Shown in pieces: positions 16,282 to 24,314 of a stretch of DNA of 47,658 bases (positions within the stretch are counted from its first letter, which is position 1; the number at the start of each line of letters is the position of its first letter). Position numbers and translations under genes: made by a program. The stretch spans positions 1 to 47,658 of the forward strand of contig OMYY01000020.1 in NCBI GenBank assembly GCA_900315435.1, read 5' to 3'. Under the pieces are notes generated by a model. It was not told the DNA's origin. It did not search any database and saw only the letters and a program-made list of their open reading frames with translations. The DNA comes from an uncultured Spirochaetaceae bacterium (GTDB lineage: Bacteria > Spirochaetota > Spirochaetia > Sphaerochaetales > Sphaerochaetaceae).

Positions 16282-17484
16282 ATGAATAAACGATTGCTTG
16301 CGCTGACTACCCTGCTCGCCTTGGCCACGGGCCTGTTCGCAGGTGGAGCCAAAGAAGCCGCCCCTGCTGCCGCCGAGACGGGAACCGATACGGTCTCCGC
16401 CGAAGAGCAGTGGGCTATCGACAACGGTTTGTACGAAGACGAGACAATGGACGCATTGTACGAGAAGGCCAAGGCGGAGACAGGAAGCATGGTGGTCTAC
16501 ACCATCTCCAGCCGTACCGAAAAGGCCGCCAAGGAGTTCATGTCCGAATACCCTGGTTTGGACGTCACCGTCTACAACATCTCCAGCGACGAACTGAAGG
16601 AAAAGTTCCAGAGAGAGTACGAGGCAGGCATCGCGGGAGCTGACCTGATCCACTCCAAGGAGGTGCTCGGAGACTACAAGGTCGATTTCTTCGACACCGG
16701 CATTCTCCACAACTACATGCCCGATTCCATCTACGGGAACGTGAACAAGCGCTTCAAGTCGATGACCCCATTCATCATCGAAGCCCTGACCTGGTTCTAC
16801 AACACCGAAAGCGGCAAGCCGCTGAAGAACTGGTGGGAGCTGACCGATCCGAAGAACAAGGGCAAGTTCGTCCTGCAGGACGCCGCAGACAATACCGCAT
16901 ACCTTGCGGTCTACACGCTGTTCACCCAGCACCCCGAGGACATGGCCAAGGCCTACAAGGACTACTACGGCAAGGATATCGTCCTGGACAAGGACGAGCC
17001 CAACGCCGGATTCGCCTTCATCAAACGCATGGAAGCCAACAGCCCGATCAACGCAGACCGCAGCGACGAGGTGGTCCAGCTGGTCGGAACCAAAGGCCAG
17101 GCAGACCCTCCGGTCGGCTACGCATCTTCCGTCAAAGTCCGCAAGGGAGAAGAGAACAACTGGGCCCTCGCCTATAATCAGGATGTCGAGCCTTCCAGCG
17201 GCATGTACGTGCTGAACTTCTTCGGCATCGTCAATGGGTGCAAACACCCCAACATCGCGAAGATGTTCATCCGCTATCTGATGGGCGGCGACGACGGCAA
17301 AGGCAAGGGATACACCCGCTTCGGGACGACTGGTACCTGGTCTGTCAGACCTGAGTGCCCGCCCTCGAAAGGCAACGCCCCGCTCGACGAAGCGCTCTCC
17401 AAATACTACACCCCGGACTACAACTACATTTACGAGCACTACATTGAAGTCCGCGACTACTATATCGCCCATCTGAAGAGATAA
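16282..17484 (+). CDS. ABC transporter solute-binding protein, FbpA-like (iron type)
   Basis: A 400-residue exported binding protein. The signal peptide ends at GLFAGGAKEAAP without a lipobox cysteine. The mature part opens with a linker, then SMVVYTISSRTEKAAKEF, the first strand-helix of FbpA/AfuA-like proteins. It continues with LTWFYNTESGKPLKNWWELT and two consecutive tyrosines near the C-terminal region of the kind used in ferric-ion binding. Phosphonate- and phosphoglycerate-type relatives share the fold, so iron is probable rather than certain. A GGAGG site lies 24 bases after the ATPase stop. A strong hairpin follows the gene. Confidence 0.82.
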   Translation: MNKRLLALTTLLALATGLFAGGAKEAAPAAAETGTDTVSAEEQWAIDNGLYEDETMDALYEKAKAETGSMVVYTISSRTEKAAKEFMSEYPGLDVTVYNISSDELKEKFQREYEAGIAGADLIHSKEVLGDYKVDFFDTGILHNYMPDSIYGNVNKRFKSMTPFIIEALTWFYNTESGKPLKNWWELTDPKNKGKFVLQDAADNTAYLAVYTLFTQHPEDMAKAYKDYYGKDIVLDKDEPNAGFAFIKRMEANSPINADRSDEVVQLVGTKGQADPPVGYASSVKVRKGEENNWALAYNQDVEPSSGMYVLNFFGIVNGCKHPNIAKMFIRYLMGGDDGKGKGYTRFGTTGTWSVRPECPPSKGNAPLDEALSKYYTPDYNYIYEHYIEVRDYYIAHLKR

Positions 17485-17497
17485 TGGAGCGAGAAAA

Positions 17498-17538
17498 CCA
17501 CTGACGGGACTGTCTGCATCCAGGCAGTCCCGTTGTGG
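17498..17538. terminator. Convergent hairpin terminator
   Basis: The stem ACGGGACTGTCTG (17504-17516) and CAGGCAGTCCCGT (17521-17533) makes 13 pairs with one wobble and a four-base CATC loop; flanking CCAC/GTGG extends it. It lies between the binding-protein gene and the convergent MBL gene. T content downstream is modest on both strands, with TTTTC on the minus side, so it may end both transcripts. Confidence 0.65.
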
Positions 17539-17573
17539 TAATCTATGACGTTTCTCCAACAGGAAAACGGACC

Positions 17574-18260
17574 CTAGCAGGAGGCTACCGAGAAGCCTTT
17601 CGCGCGCAAAAGGCCGATAGCTTCCCGATCGGGAAGATGGACGGCGTAATACCGCTTTCGCTCTTCAAAAGGAATCTTCTCTTCCATTCGCCCGAGATAC
17701 CCATGAGCAGAAGAGGCTTTGGTCGTGGTATCCTGATAAACTCTTTTAATCTCGCCTTTCAGAAAGGCCGCCAGCACGGCATCCGGGATATCGGCGGCGT
17801 CGCCACTTACATAGAAGCCCAAATCCCGAAACCAGTACCCGTAACACTGCATATCGGATGCATGAGCAACATGGTAAGGCTCAATGGATAGACACCAATC
17901 CGCAGGCACTTGGTCGTACAATCGATAGAACGAACGGTCGATACCCACAATATCCAGGAACGAGCGAAGCCTTACGAGATCAGGATAGTAGATTTCCACT
18001 TGTTGATGGGACACAAGCGCGGCGTATGAGCAAAGAGTTCCCAAACTCCCCACATGGTCACAATGTGTGTGTGTAATCACTACAAGGATGCGGCGAGCTT
18101 CTGTAAATGCTTCAATAGTAAGCAATTTCTCGAAGACGGATTCTCCGCAATCAATCAGGACAAAATTTTTGTTCCAGAGGAACCACATACTGGTGTTTCC
18201 CAGCTCTGGGGCAAAAGCTCCCCCTATCCCAAGAAAATGAATTGCTGTCAAATTGTTCAT
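17574..18260 (-). CDS. MBL-fold metallohydrolase (RNase Z-like branch)
   Basis: A 228-residue cytoplasmic MBL protein with FLGIGGAFAPELGNTSMW at the start, the metal motif VVITHTHCDHVGSLGTL (near 62-78), later PYHVAHASDMQCYGYWF, YVSGDAADIPD and a final HLPD. It lacks a signal peptide. Its start overlaps the permease stop (ATGA), so it is co-translated with the transporter. Relatives include RNase Z-like and other hydrolases. The substrate is unknown, but linkage suggests processing of the imported compound. It is not closely similar to the secreted MBL protein ending at 989. Confidence 0.8.
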   Translation of the reverse strand: MNNLTAIHFLGIGGAFAPELGNTSMWFLWNKNFVLIDCGESVFEKLLTIEAFTEARRILVVITHTHCDHVGSLGTLCSYAALVSHQQVEIYYPDLVRLRSFLDIVGIDRSFYRLYDQVPADWCLSIEPYHVAHASDMQCYGYWFRDLGFYVSGDAADIPDAVLAAFLKGEIKRVYQDTTTKASSAHGYLGRMEEKIPFEERKRYYAVHLPDREAIGLLRAKGFSVASC

Positions 18261-19072
18261 TTGATCCCCGAGGAGACGAAGCTCTCAATAAACTGTCTCT
18301 GAAAGACAAGGAAAAGAACGACAAGCGGTGCGCTGATGATGAAGGTGGCGGCACAGACGTTGGTCCATTGCAAGACAGCCTCCTTGCTCTTCGCGAACAA
18401 GGCCAAACCGACTGTGAGGGTCCGATTCTCGACCGAGTTGGTGACAACGAGCGGCCACAAGAAATTGTTCCAATGGTAGCTCACGGAAACCAACGCGAAG
18501 GAAATGTATGCGGTCTTCGCATTCGGAACGAACACATGACGGATTACCTGGGCGGTGTTGCATCCATCGATGATGGCTGCGTCTGTCAAAGCGCGAGGAA
18601 TCGTCTTGAAATGCTGGCGAAGCAGGAAAGTGCCCATCGCAGAACCAAGAAACGGCAACATGATGGCGAGCTTCGTATCCGTCAATCCGAGATCGGATAT
18701 CGTCATGAAATTCGGAATAATCAGGATATCGTTGGGAATGATGATTTGCACGAAGATAATCAGGAATACCAGCTTCTCCCCTTTGAAATGAAGCGTCGCG
18801 AGGGCATACGCCGCCATGGTGATGGTGACGAATTGAATCGCGTACGTGCAGACGACGATGGTGATTGTGTTCAGGTAATACCGTCCGAAGGGAACCTGTC
18901 CCCAGACGTAGGCAATATTGCCAAAGGTCCAGCCTGTGTGTGGAAACACTTGCATGACAAAGGAGGCCTTGGTGAAAGCGGTAAGCACCATCCAAATCAG
19001 TGGAACCAGCCACAAGAAAGCGACAATGCCACCCAAAAGATAAAACGCAACATGAAACTTCTTCCGTGCCAT
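18257..19072 (-). CDS. Sugar-type ABC transporter permease, MalG/UgpE group
   Basis: A 271-residue permease with six predicted helices. The EAA loop is TDAAIIDGCNTAQVIRHV. The C-terminus FQRQFIESFVSSGIK is typical of CUT1 second permeases. ATG at 19072 is preceded by AAGGGGTGA. The gene starts 10 bases after the first permease's stop and overlaps the MBL gene by 4. Substrate is not determinable; no linked glycosidase or kinase is present. Confidence 0.88.
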   Translation of the reverse strand: MARKKFHVAFYLLGGIVAFLWLVPLIWMVLTAFTKASFVMQVFPHTGWTFGNIAYVWGQVPFGRYYLNTITIVVCTYAIQFVTITMAAYALATLHFKGEKLVFLIIFVQIIIPNDILIIPNFMTISDLGLTDTKLAIMLPFLGSAMGTFLLRQHFKTIPRALTDAAIIDGCNTAQVIRHVFVPNAKTAYISFALVSVSYHWNNFLWPLVVTNSVENRTLTVGLALFAKSKEAVLQWTNVCAATFIISAPLVVLFLVFQRQFIESFVSSGIK

Positions 19073-19082
19073 ACGTCACCCC

Positions 19083-19982
19083 TTAATTGTAGTAGATGCG
19101 CTTGTCACTGTTGAGGAATTGTCCCATAGAGATGACGAGCATGATGAGAAGCATGACGACCGTGAGTGTCGCAGCTTTGGCTTGGTCGAAGAAAATGAAA
19201 CCCTGTTGGTAGATATAGTAGAGCAACAACGTGCTGGCGTTATTTGGCGCACCCTCAGTCATGATGACAATGTGGTCGACCAGCTTCAGGCTGTCGGTCA
19301 AAGCAGTAATCGAGACAAACAGCGTGGTCGGGGCAAGCAAGGGAAAGGTGATGGACCGGAATGTCCGGGTGGGAGAAGCGCCATCAAGAAGCGCCGCCTC
19401 GAAAAGTTCGTGGTCAAGATTCTGCAAACCGGAAAGGAAGAAAATCATCAGGTAGCCAGCTTCCCTCCACACGTACATCGCAGCCATGGCGGGCAATACG
19501 TATTTTTTGTTGGAGAGCACTCCGAGCGGCTTTCCTCCGCATTTCATGAGCAATTGGTCGAACATGCCTGTTTCCGGCATGTACATGAACAGCCAGATGG
19601 AAGCAATCGCAATCATCGGCATCACGACCGGATAGAAGAAACTTGTCCGGAACAGGCCAATACCTCTGCGGTACTTCTTGTTCACGAACATGGCGAACGC
19701 CAAACCAAGCACAAAGGCTGGAACCACCGTCAGGATTGAAAAATAAAGCGTGTTGCGCATAATCTTCCAAAATAGGGCGTTGGTAGCAAAATATGTGTAG
19801 TTCTCTAACCCGATGAACTGGGGTGTACGCATGCCAAGTTCGAAAGCGGTGAAGCTCAAGCCAACACTTCGGATGATCGGCCAAATAGTGAACAACACCA
19901 TAAAGAACAGAGTTGGAGCAAGCAGAAGCCACGCAAGCAACGTTTGGTTCATCTGCCGCCTTGATGTACGTTTGAAAAACAT
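19083..19982 (-). CDS. Sugar-type ABC transporter permease, MalF/UgpA group
   Basis: A 299-residue permease with six helices and the EAA loop ELFEAALLDGASPTRTFRSI. It has the QTLLAWLLLAPTLFFMVLFT opening helix of CUT1 first permeases. An AGAGGT ribosome site precedes ATG 19982. It is separated from the binding-protein gene by a strong hairpin at 20005-20038. It forms the channel with the next gene. Confidence 0.88.
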   Translation of the reverse strand: MFFKRTSRRQMNQTLLAWLLLAPTLFFMVLFTIWPIIRSVGLSFTAFELGMRTPQFIGLENYTYFATNALFWKIMRNTLYFSILTVVPAFVLGLAFAMFVNKKYRRGIGLFRTSFFYPVVMPMIAIASIWLFMYMPETGMFDQLLMKCGGKPLGVLSNKKYVLPAMAAMYVWREAGYLMIFFLSGLQNLDHELFEAALLDGASPTRTFRSITFPLLAPTTLFVSITALTDSLKLVDHIVIMTEGAPNNASTLLLYYIYQQGFIFFDQAKAATLTVVMLLIMLVISMGQFLNSDKRIYYN

Positions 19983-20004
19983 TCGATACCTCTTGAGATT
20001 TCAC

Positions 20005-20038
20005 AAAGTGGGTGGCACCAAAAAGAGCCACCCACTTT
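20005..20038 (-). repeat. Intercistronic hairpin between binding protein and permease
   Basis: AAAGTGGGTGGC (20005-20016) and its perfect complement (20027-20038) form a 12-bp stem with a 10-base A/T-rich loop. On the minus strand the stem is followed by TTTGTGAAATC, only a weak T run. The position, just after the binding-protein stop and before the first permease, matches the hairpin at 4528-4557 in the other importer. A partial terminator or mRNA stabiliser is the likely role. Confidence 0.75.
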
Positions 20039-20052
20039 CATCCGACAACGTC

Positions 20053-21381
20053 TTACTTGAATTTCTTCAACGTGTCATCGGCCTCTTTCTGAGCGTCTTT
20101 CAAAGCTTGGGCAGGAGTCTTCTCCCCCGTGATGGCAGCCTGAATCGCATCGTTCAGAATGCGCCACATCTTGGTGGAGTCGTAGCTTGTAAGTTCCGGT
20201 TTGCTGATGGGAATCTGCTCGTATGCGACTTTTGCCTGCGGAAGATTCTCGTAGTACGCCTTCATCTGCGGCAATTCCAACGCAGACTTGCGGGTCACCA
20301 CATAACCGGTGTCGATACTCCATTGGGCAGTTCGCTCGGCAGTGGTTGCGAACTTGATGAACTCCCATGCCTTCTGCTGGCGTTCTTTCGAGATTCCCTT
20401 GGAGATATAGAAGTTGCCGCCACCAGTTGGAGCTGCCATACGCTTGTTGCCTGGCAGGAAGCAGGTACCGAAATCGAAGGAAGCATTCTTGCTGATGTTG
20501 CCAAGGTTGCCGGTGGTATGGTAGATCATCGCCACCTTGCCCGAGAGGAATTGGCCAGGAAGATCGGTCCATTGGACAATACCAGGTTGCATGCATTTGT
20601 ACTTGTTCTGGAGATCGCACCAGAATTGCAATGCCTCCACGTTTTCCGGCGTATCGAAGTAAATCGACTTGCCATCATCGCTCATCAGGTTCTCTCCGTT
20701 CTTGGAATTTTGCAAGCAGAAGCCCGTGAACTGCCACTGTGCGGAGCCGCTGTTCAGGGCGATGCCCACGCCGTAGCGCTCAACGTTGCCGTCAGCTCCG
20801 ACTTTTGTCAGCTTCTGCGCGTAGTCGGCAAGCTCCGCCCAAGATTTTGGCGGTTGCTCCGGATCCAAGCCCACCTCCCGGAACGCATCCTTGTTGTAGA
20901 ACATGATTTCGGTGCTTCTCTGGAAAGGAATACTGATGATGTGGCCATCTACATAAGAATCCTCCATGAATCCGGAAAGGAAATCGTCGATGTATGCCTT
21001 GCCCTCAGCTCCATCCGCCGCAATGAAATCATCCAAGGGAACCACCGCGTCTTGCACGTACATGGAAAAGCGTTGGGTAGCCAAGGAAATGAAGAGATCT
21101 GGAGGGTTCTTTCCTTGAATCGAACTCTGGATTTTGACAACCGTATCGTCATAGTTGCCGGTATAGACCGGTTTCACAGTCGCTTCCGGGTGTTCCGCGT
21201 TCCAATCGTTGCAAATCTTATCAACGTACTTGGTTACCGCACCTCCGACATTCACCGGGAAGAAGAAAGTCAACTCCATAGGCTTGTTCTTCGCCGAAGT
21301 TGCTTCTGACGAACCATTCGCAAACACCGATGAAACCGCTAAACATAGCAAGAACATGCTTGCAAGTAGTTTTTTCCTCAT
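20053..21381 (-). CDS. Sugar-type ABC transporter solute-binding protein
   Basis: A 442-residue family 1 solute-binding protein. The signal peptide (MRKKLLASMFLLCLAVSSVF) ends near Ala-Asn-Gly, with no lipobox. Mature features include the MELTFFFPVNVGG opening, a late RMAAPTGGGNFYISKG, and QKAWEFIKFATTAERTAQWS followed by TGYVVTRKSA, the family C-terminal signature. A GAGGAGA site lies six bases before ATG 21381. It is first in its operon, under the promoter with tandem LacI operators. Its fold is the same as the C-terminal half of the regulator encoded just upstream. Confidence 0.9.
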   Translation of the reverse strand: MRKKLLASMFLLCLAVSSVFANGSSEATSAKNKPMELTFFFPVNVGGAVTKYVDKICNDWNAEHPEATVKPVYTGNYDDTVVKIQSSIQGKNPPDLFISLATQRFSMYVQDAVVPLDDFIAADGAEGKAYIDDFLSGFMEDSYVDGHIISIPFQRSTEIMFYNKDAFREVGLDPEQPPKSWAELADYAQKLTKVGADGNVERYGVGIALNSGSAQWQFTGFCLQNSKNGENLMSDDGKSIYFDTPENVEALQFWCDLQNKYKCMQPGIVQWTDLPGQFLSGKVAMIYHTTGNLGNISKNASFDFGTCFLPGNKRMAAPTGGGNFYISKGISKERQQKAWEFIKFATTAERTAQWSIDTGYVVTRKSALELPQMKAYYENLPQAKVAYEQIPISKPELTSYDSTKMWRILNDAIQAAITGEKTPAQALKDAQKEADDTLKKFK

Positions 21382-21415
21382 AGAACTCTCCTCTTGTTCC
21401 TATTTTGATAATTTG

Positions 21416-21443
21416 ATTATATCTTCAATTTGAAACGTGTCAA
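21416..21443 (-). promoter_or_regulatory. Consensus promoter of the second ABC operon
   Basis: On the minus strand a perfect TTGACA (21438-21443) and a perfect TATAAT (21416-21421) are separated by 16 bases. This would be a very strong promoter if unregulated. The -35 lies inside an operator, so repression by competition is expected. Transcription would start near 21409, leaving a short leader before the binding-protein gene. Confidence 0.85.
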
Positions 21444-21455
21444 TGAAACGTTTCA
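21431..21455. promoter_or_regulatory. Tandem LacI-type operators
   Basis: TGAAACGTGTCA (21431-21442) and the perfect palindrome TGAAACGTTTCA (21444-21455) lie side by side with one base between. Both have the CG-centred symmetry of LacI/GalR operators. The first covers the -35 hexamer. The neighbouring LacI-SBP fusion gene is the obvious source of the binding protein. Two adjacent sites suggest two dimers on nearly the same face, or a choice between sites. Confidence 0.82.
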
Positions 21456-21532
21456 ATCTTTGAGCGCGAAAGAAGAACACCATTCCTCGCTTCAAAGAAG
21501 CAGGACTTCAGAACCTCTTGATAAACAGAGAC

Positions 21533-23716
21533 TTACAGATTGGTGAACTCCTCAGTATGGGCAAGATAGTACCGTTGCAATTCTTCCAAGGCGGTAGCAG
21601 GGTCCTTTCCTTGGTACCAACAGGCGCGGACTTCTTTCCCGATGAGAGAAAGAAGTCTGTGGTCGTTGAACGGCCTGCTGGGATGAGAAGGCGTCCGGTA
21701 GGCGTGATAGGAGAAGATACCTTCCTTGACCAAAGGCATCCAAGGATATGTGTCAATCACCTCGTAGTTCGTAAGCGTCTCACGCACAATCGGGTTGCCT
21801 CCGAACATAGCCAGGCTGGATGCAACCGGCTCTCGTACAATCCAGGAAATGAACTGGAGCGCAGCCTCCGGATAGCGGCATTGGTTCTGGACGCCGAGAG
21901 CCCCCCCTCCAAACAAGGGATTTGCCCCTGGAATCGCGGAAAACCCAACCCTGTTCGACACCAAGTTGCTGAACGAGGGAACAAAATTGGTGAACACCAT
22001 GGTCATTGCCACTTGCCCTGAGGCAAAAAGGTGGGCGGCTTCGTTCCACCATGTCACCGGTGTCCCACAACTCTCCTTCTCTGCGAGGAGATCGACAAGC
22101 GCCTGTCTCGCAATTGGGCTGTCGAGTCTCGGCTCCCCCCCCTTCTGGAAAAGGTAATCCGTATAGCTGAAATAGCGGGTCAGAAACTCCGTGCCAGCAA
22201 GAATCGGCTCTCCTTCTTCGCCAAGGCCTACCGTGGAGCCGTAAGGTACCGGAGACATAGGATTGATGGTCCGGGTGAAAAACCGAGAAATCCTGTGGAA
22301 CTGAGCCATATCGGTAGGCACTTCCAGCTTCTCGCAGTTTTGCTCCTGGTACAACGCCCGGTAGGTTGGATTCTCAAACAGGTCTTTCCGATAGAACAAC
22401 AGTTGGATTGATGGGGAGGTAGGAACCGCATACCTTCGTCCATCGGCAATCGAGTGAGTTCTCTCCAGACCGTCAATCAAGTTGCCGAACACCCCGGAAA
22501 CATCAAAATCAATTGTATCAAGCGGCTTGAAAATCCTCATGCCATCCCAACTAAGCATATCCGCTCCGACACGGAGGATATCGTATTGCCCGGTCTCCTC
22601 CGGAGAGGCGAGCACCCGGTTGATTTCCTTGTAACCCGCAATAACCACATTGATAGCAATGTTGGTGGCGCAGGAGTACATATGGGCAAGCCGCTTTACC
22701 GCATATGCGGGTGGACTGTCCAGCAGAAGCATGGAAATCCGCTCCGGGCTCTTGGAACGCAAGGGACCAATCGAGCTTCGCCAGTGACGGAATCCAGCAT
22801 TCGACAAGATGATGGAACTTTCGGTCTGTTCCTGCACGTTCCGGATGACTTGCTCGGCTGCCCGATGTCCAAGACACCGGTAGTCAAGCTCGTACTTGGT
22901 GAAATCCTTCTCAGGAATCGTGTAGAGCGAGGATAAAGTGAAAAAGTGGGGATGCAGGTCAGGATAAAACCCCTTCTGAAGGTCCCGACACGCCTGGGCA
23001 ATGCCCATTCGGGTCGTCACGATATGGTCTGGGGCATCTCCATCAAACAGGCCTAGCAACTGGAACTTCTTTCCGTAAGGAGTGATAGAATAGGTTGTCA
23101 CCCGCATGGATTCAGGAACCGCGCCGAACAAACCATGCGCGAATTCCGTGTCATTGGTCGCCAACTCCTCGACCACAAGCGCCACACGCTTCGCCCCACT
23201 GCCACGTAGCTGCAAGCCCATGTCGGCACCAGCTTTCTCATAGTCGAACCCGATAAAACCTGACCCGCCTTTCCGCTCAACGAAAAGGATGTTGTGGGTG
23301 TCGAACCCAAGAGTCCGATAGATGATGCCCGCATCCTGTCCGAGGGAGGTGAAAGACACAATCCCTACAACAACCAGTGAACGGAACTGTCGGATGAGTT
23401 CTCTCTCCAGATCAGGATTATCCTGCGAATAGGCAACAAACGCCTCATACCCCATTACCCTCGCTTGGTTTGAGAACGAGGTGACAAAGTCAATGTACTG
23501 GATATCGGTATTGTTGGGAACAATCACGGCAATTGTCTTGCTCTGTCCTTTGCGAAGGAGCTTCGCATTCTCGTTGATGGCATAGCCGAGTTGCCGTGCG
23601 GCATCCTGGACAAGCAAGATCTTGCCGCTACTGACGTTTCCTTTCCCGTTCAATACGTTGGAAACAGTCCCTTGAGAGACTCCAGCAAGTTTCGCGATAT
23701 CCTTGATTGTCGCCAT
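21533..23716 (-). CDS. LacI-type regulator fused to a full solute-binding-protein domain
   Basis: A 727-residue protein with three parts. Residues 1-55 are a LacI helix-turn-helix (ATIKDIAKLAGVSQGTVSNV). Residues 58-318 are a LacI type I sensor (TIAVIVPNNTDIQYIDFV; SIILSNAGF). Residues about 326-727 are a complete family 1 ABC solute-binding domain without signal peptide (ILRVGADMLSWDGMRIFKPL; AAHLFASGQVAMTMVF; EAALQFISWIVREP; a final helix EELQRYYLAHTEE). It should be cytoplasmic. It lies directly upstream of the importer it likely controls through the tandem operators. The start is taken at 23716, because the frame upstream to 23839 precedes the HTH and lacks a site. Two ligand pockets in one repressor is unusual. 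Confidence 0.9.
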   Translation of the reverse strand: MATIKDIAKLAGVSQGTVSNVLNGKGNVSSGKILLVQDAARQLGYAINENAKLLRKGQSKTIAVIVPNNTDIQYIDFVTSFSNQARVMGYEAFVAYSQDNPDLERELIRQFRSLVVVGIVSFTSLGQDAGIIYRTLGFDTHNILFVERKGGSGFIGFDYEKAGADMGLQLRGSGAKRVALVVEELATNDTEFAHGLFGAVPESMRVTTYSITPYGKKFQLLGLFDGDAPDHIVTTRMGIAQACRDLQKGFYPDLHPHFFTLSSLYTIPEKDFTKYELDYRCLGHRAAEQVIRNVQEQTESSIILSNAGFRHWRSSIGPLRSKSPERISMLLLDSPPAYAVKRLAHMYSCATNIAINVVIAGYKEINRVLASPEETGQYDILRVGADMLSWDGMRIFKPLDTIDFDVSGVFGNLIDGLERTHSIADGRRYAVPTSPSIQLLFYRKDLFENPTYRALYQEQNCEKLEVPTDMAQFHRISRFFTRTINPMSPVPYGSTVGLGEEGEPILAGTEFLTRYFSYTDYLFQKGGEPRLDSPIARQALVDLLAEKESCGTPVTWWNEAAHLFASGQVAMTMVFTNFVPSFSNLVSNRVGFSAIPGANPLFGGGALGVQNQCRYPEAALQFISWIVREPVASSLAMFGGNPIVRETLTNYEVIDTYPWMPLVKEGIFSYHAYRTPSHPSRPFNDHRLLSLIGKEVRACWYQGKDPATALEELQRYYLAHTEEFTNL

Positions 23717-23723
23717 ATTCGCT

Positions 23724-23729
23724 ACTATA
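23724..23729 (-). promoter_or_regulatory. Possible -10 for a leaderless regulator mRNA
   Basis: TATAGT on the minus strand (23724-23729) is seven bases from the ATG at 23716. There is no Shine-Dalgarno in between. Transcription from this -10 would start at or next to the A of the start codon. The -35 region is poor (CTTCTT about 17 bases upstream). Leaderless translation is therefore possible but unproven. Confidence 0.35.
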
Positions 23730-23777
23730 TCATGCTTTTCCCCGAAAAGAAGAAGAATATATTCTGAAGGAAATTGA

Positions 23778-24314
23778 TCAACCCCTAGTCGGAACGAGCA
23801 CCAACTCGTACATGCCATACGGGTAGCTCTTGCGGTCACACAGACGGCGCATCACCGTCTCGCAGAAGCGGAACCCGCTCTGGGCTACCAGATGCTGCAG
23901 GGGGATGTCGCTTTTCAGGACGTCGTAGCGCAGCACCTTGATTCCCTGCCGATGGACCCGGCGGGCTGCTTGGACCAAGAGTTCCCGTCCCTGCCCCAAC
24001 GATTGGTACTTGGGGAGGATGGCCAGACAATGGATGATGCCGACATGCGCTTCATCCATCGCCAATGACCAATGGACCTGCCTGAACTCCGGGTGAGGCT
24101 CGTGGTTGATGACTACCGAACCGACCAGCTCGTCATTCCAGAAGCCGACGAACAACTGTCCGTGGGCAATCGAATGCTCCAGAAACGCAGTCTGCACTGG
24201 CTCCATCAGGCATTCCGGTTTACAGAGCAGCAGATGGCTGTCTTTTTCCACCGTCTGGTACAAACGGACCACCGAATCAAGGTCCTCGGTCCGCGCCAAC
24301 CGTATCGTGAACAT
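23778..24314 (-). CDS. GNAT-family N-acetyltransferase
   Basis: A 178-residue GCN5-related acetyltransferase. FTIRLARTEDLDSVVRLYQT opens the fold. The acetyl-CoA region is IIHCLAILPKYQSLGQGREL near 95-114 (Q-x-x-G-x-G type), with a C-terminal strand LVAQSGFRFCE. The substrate is unknown. ATG 24314 overlaps the stop of the Crp/Fnr gene by one base and has GGAGG eight bases upstream. A GTG at 24317 is an alternative. It is co-transcribed with the regulator, and its relation to nitrosative stress, if any, is unclear. Confidence 0.85.
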   Translation of the reverse strand: MFTIRLARTEDLDSVVRLYQTVEKDSHLLLCKPECLMEPVQTAFLEHSIAHGQLFVGFWNDELVGSVVINHEPHPEFRQVHWSLAMDEAHVGIIHCLAILPKYQSLGQGRELLVQAARRVHRQGIKVLRYDVLKSDIPLQHLVAQSGFRFCETVMRRLCDRKSYPYGMYELVLVPTRG

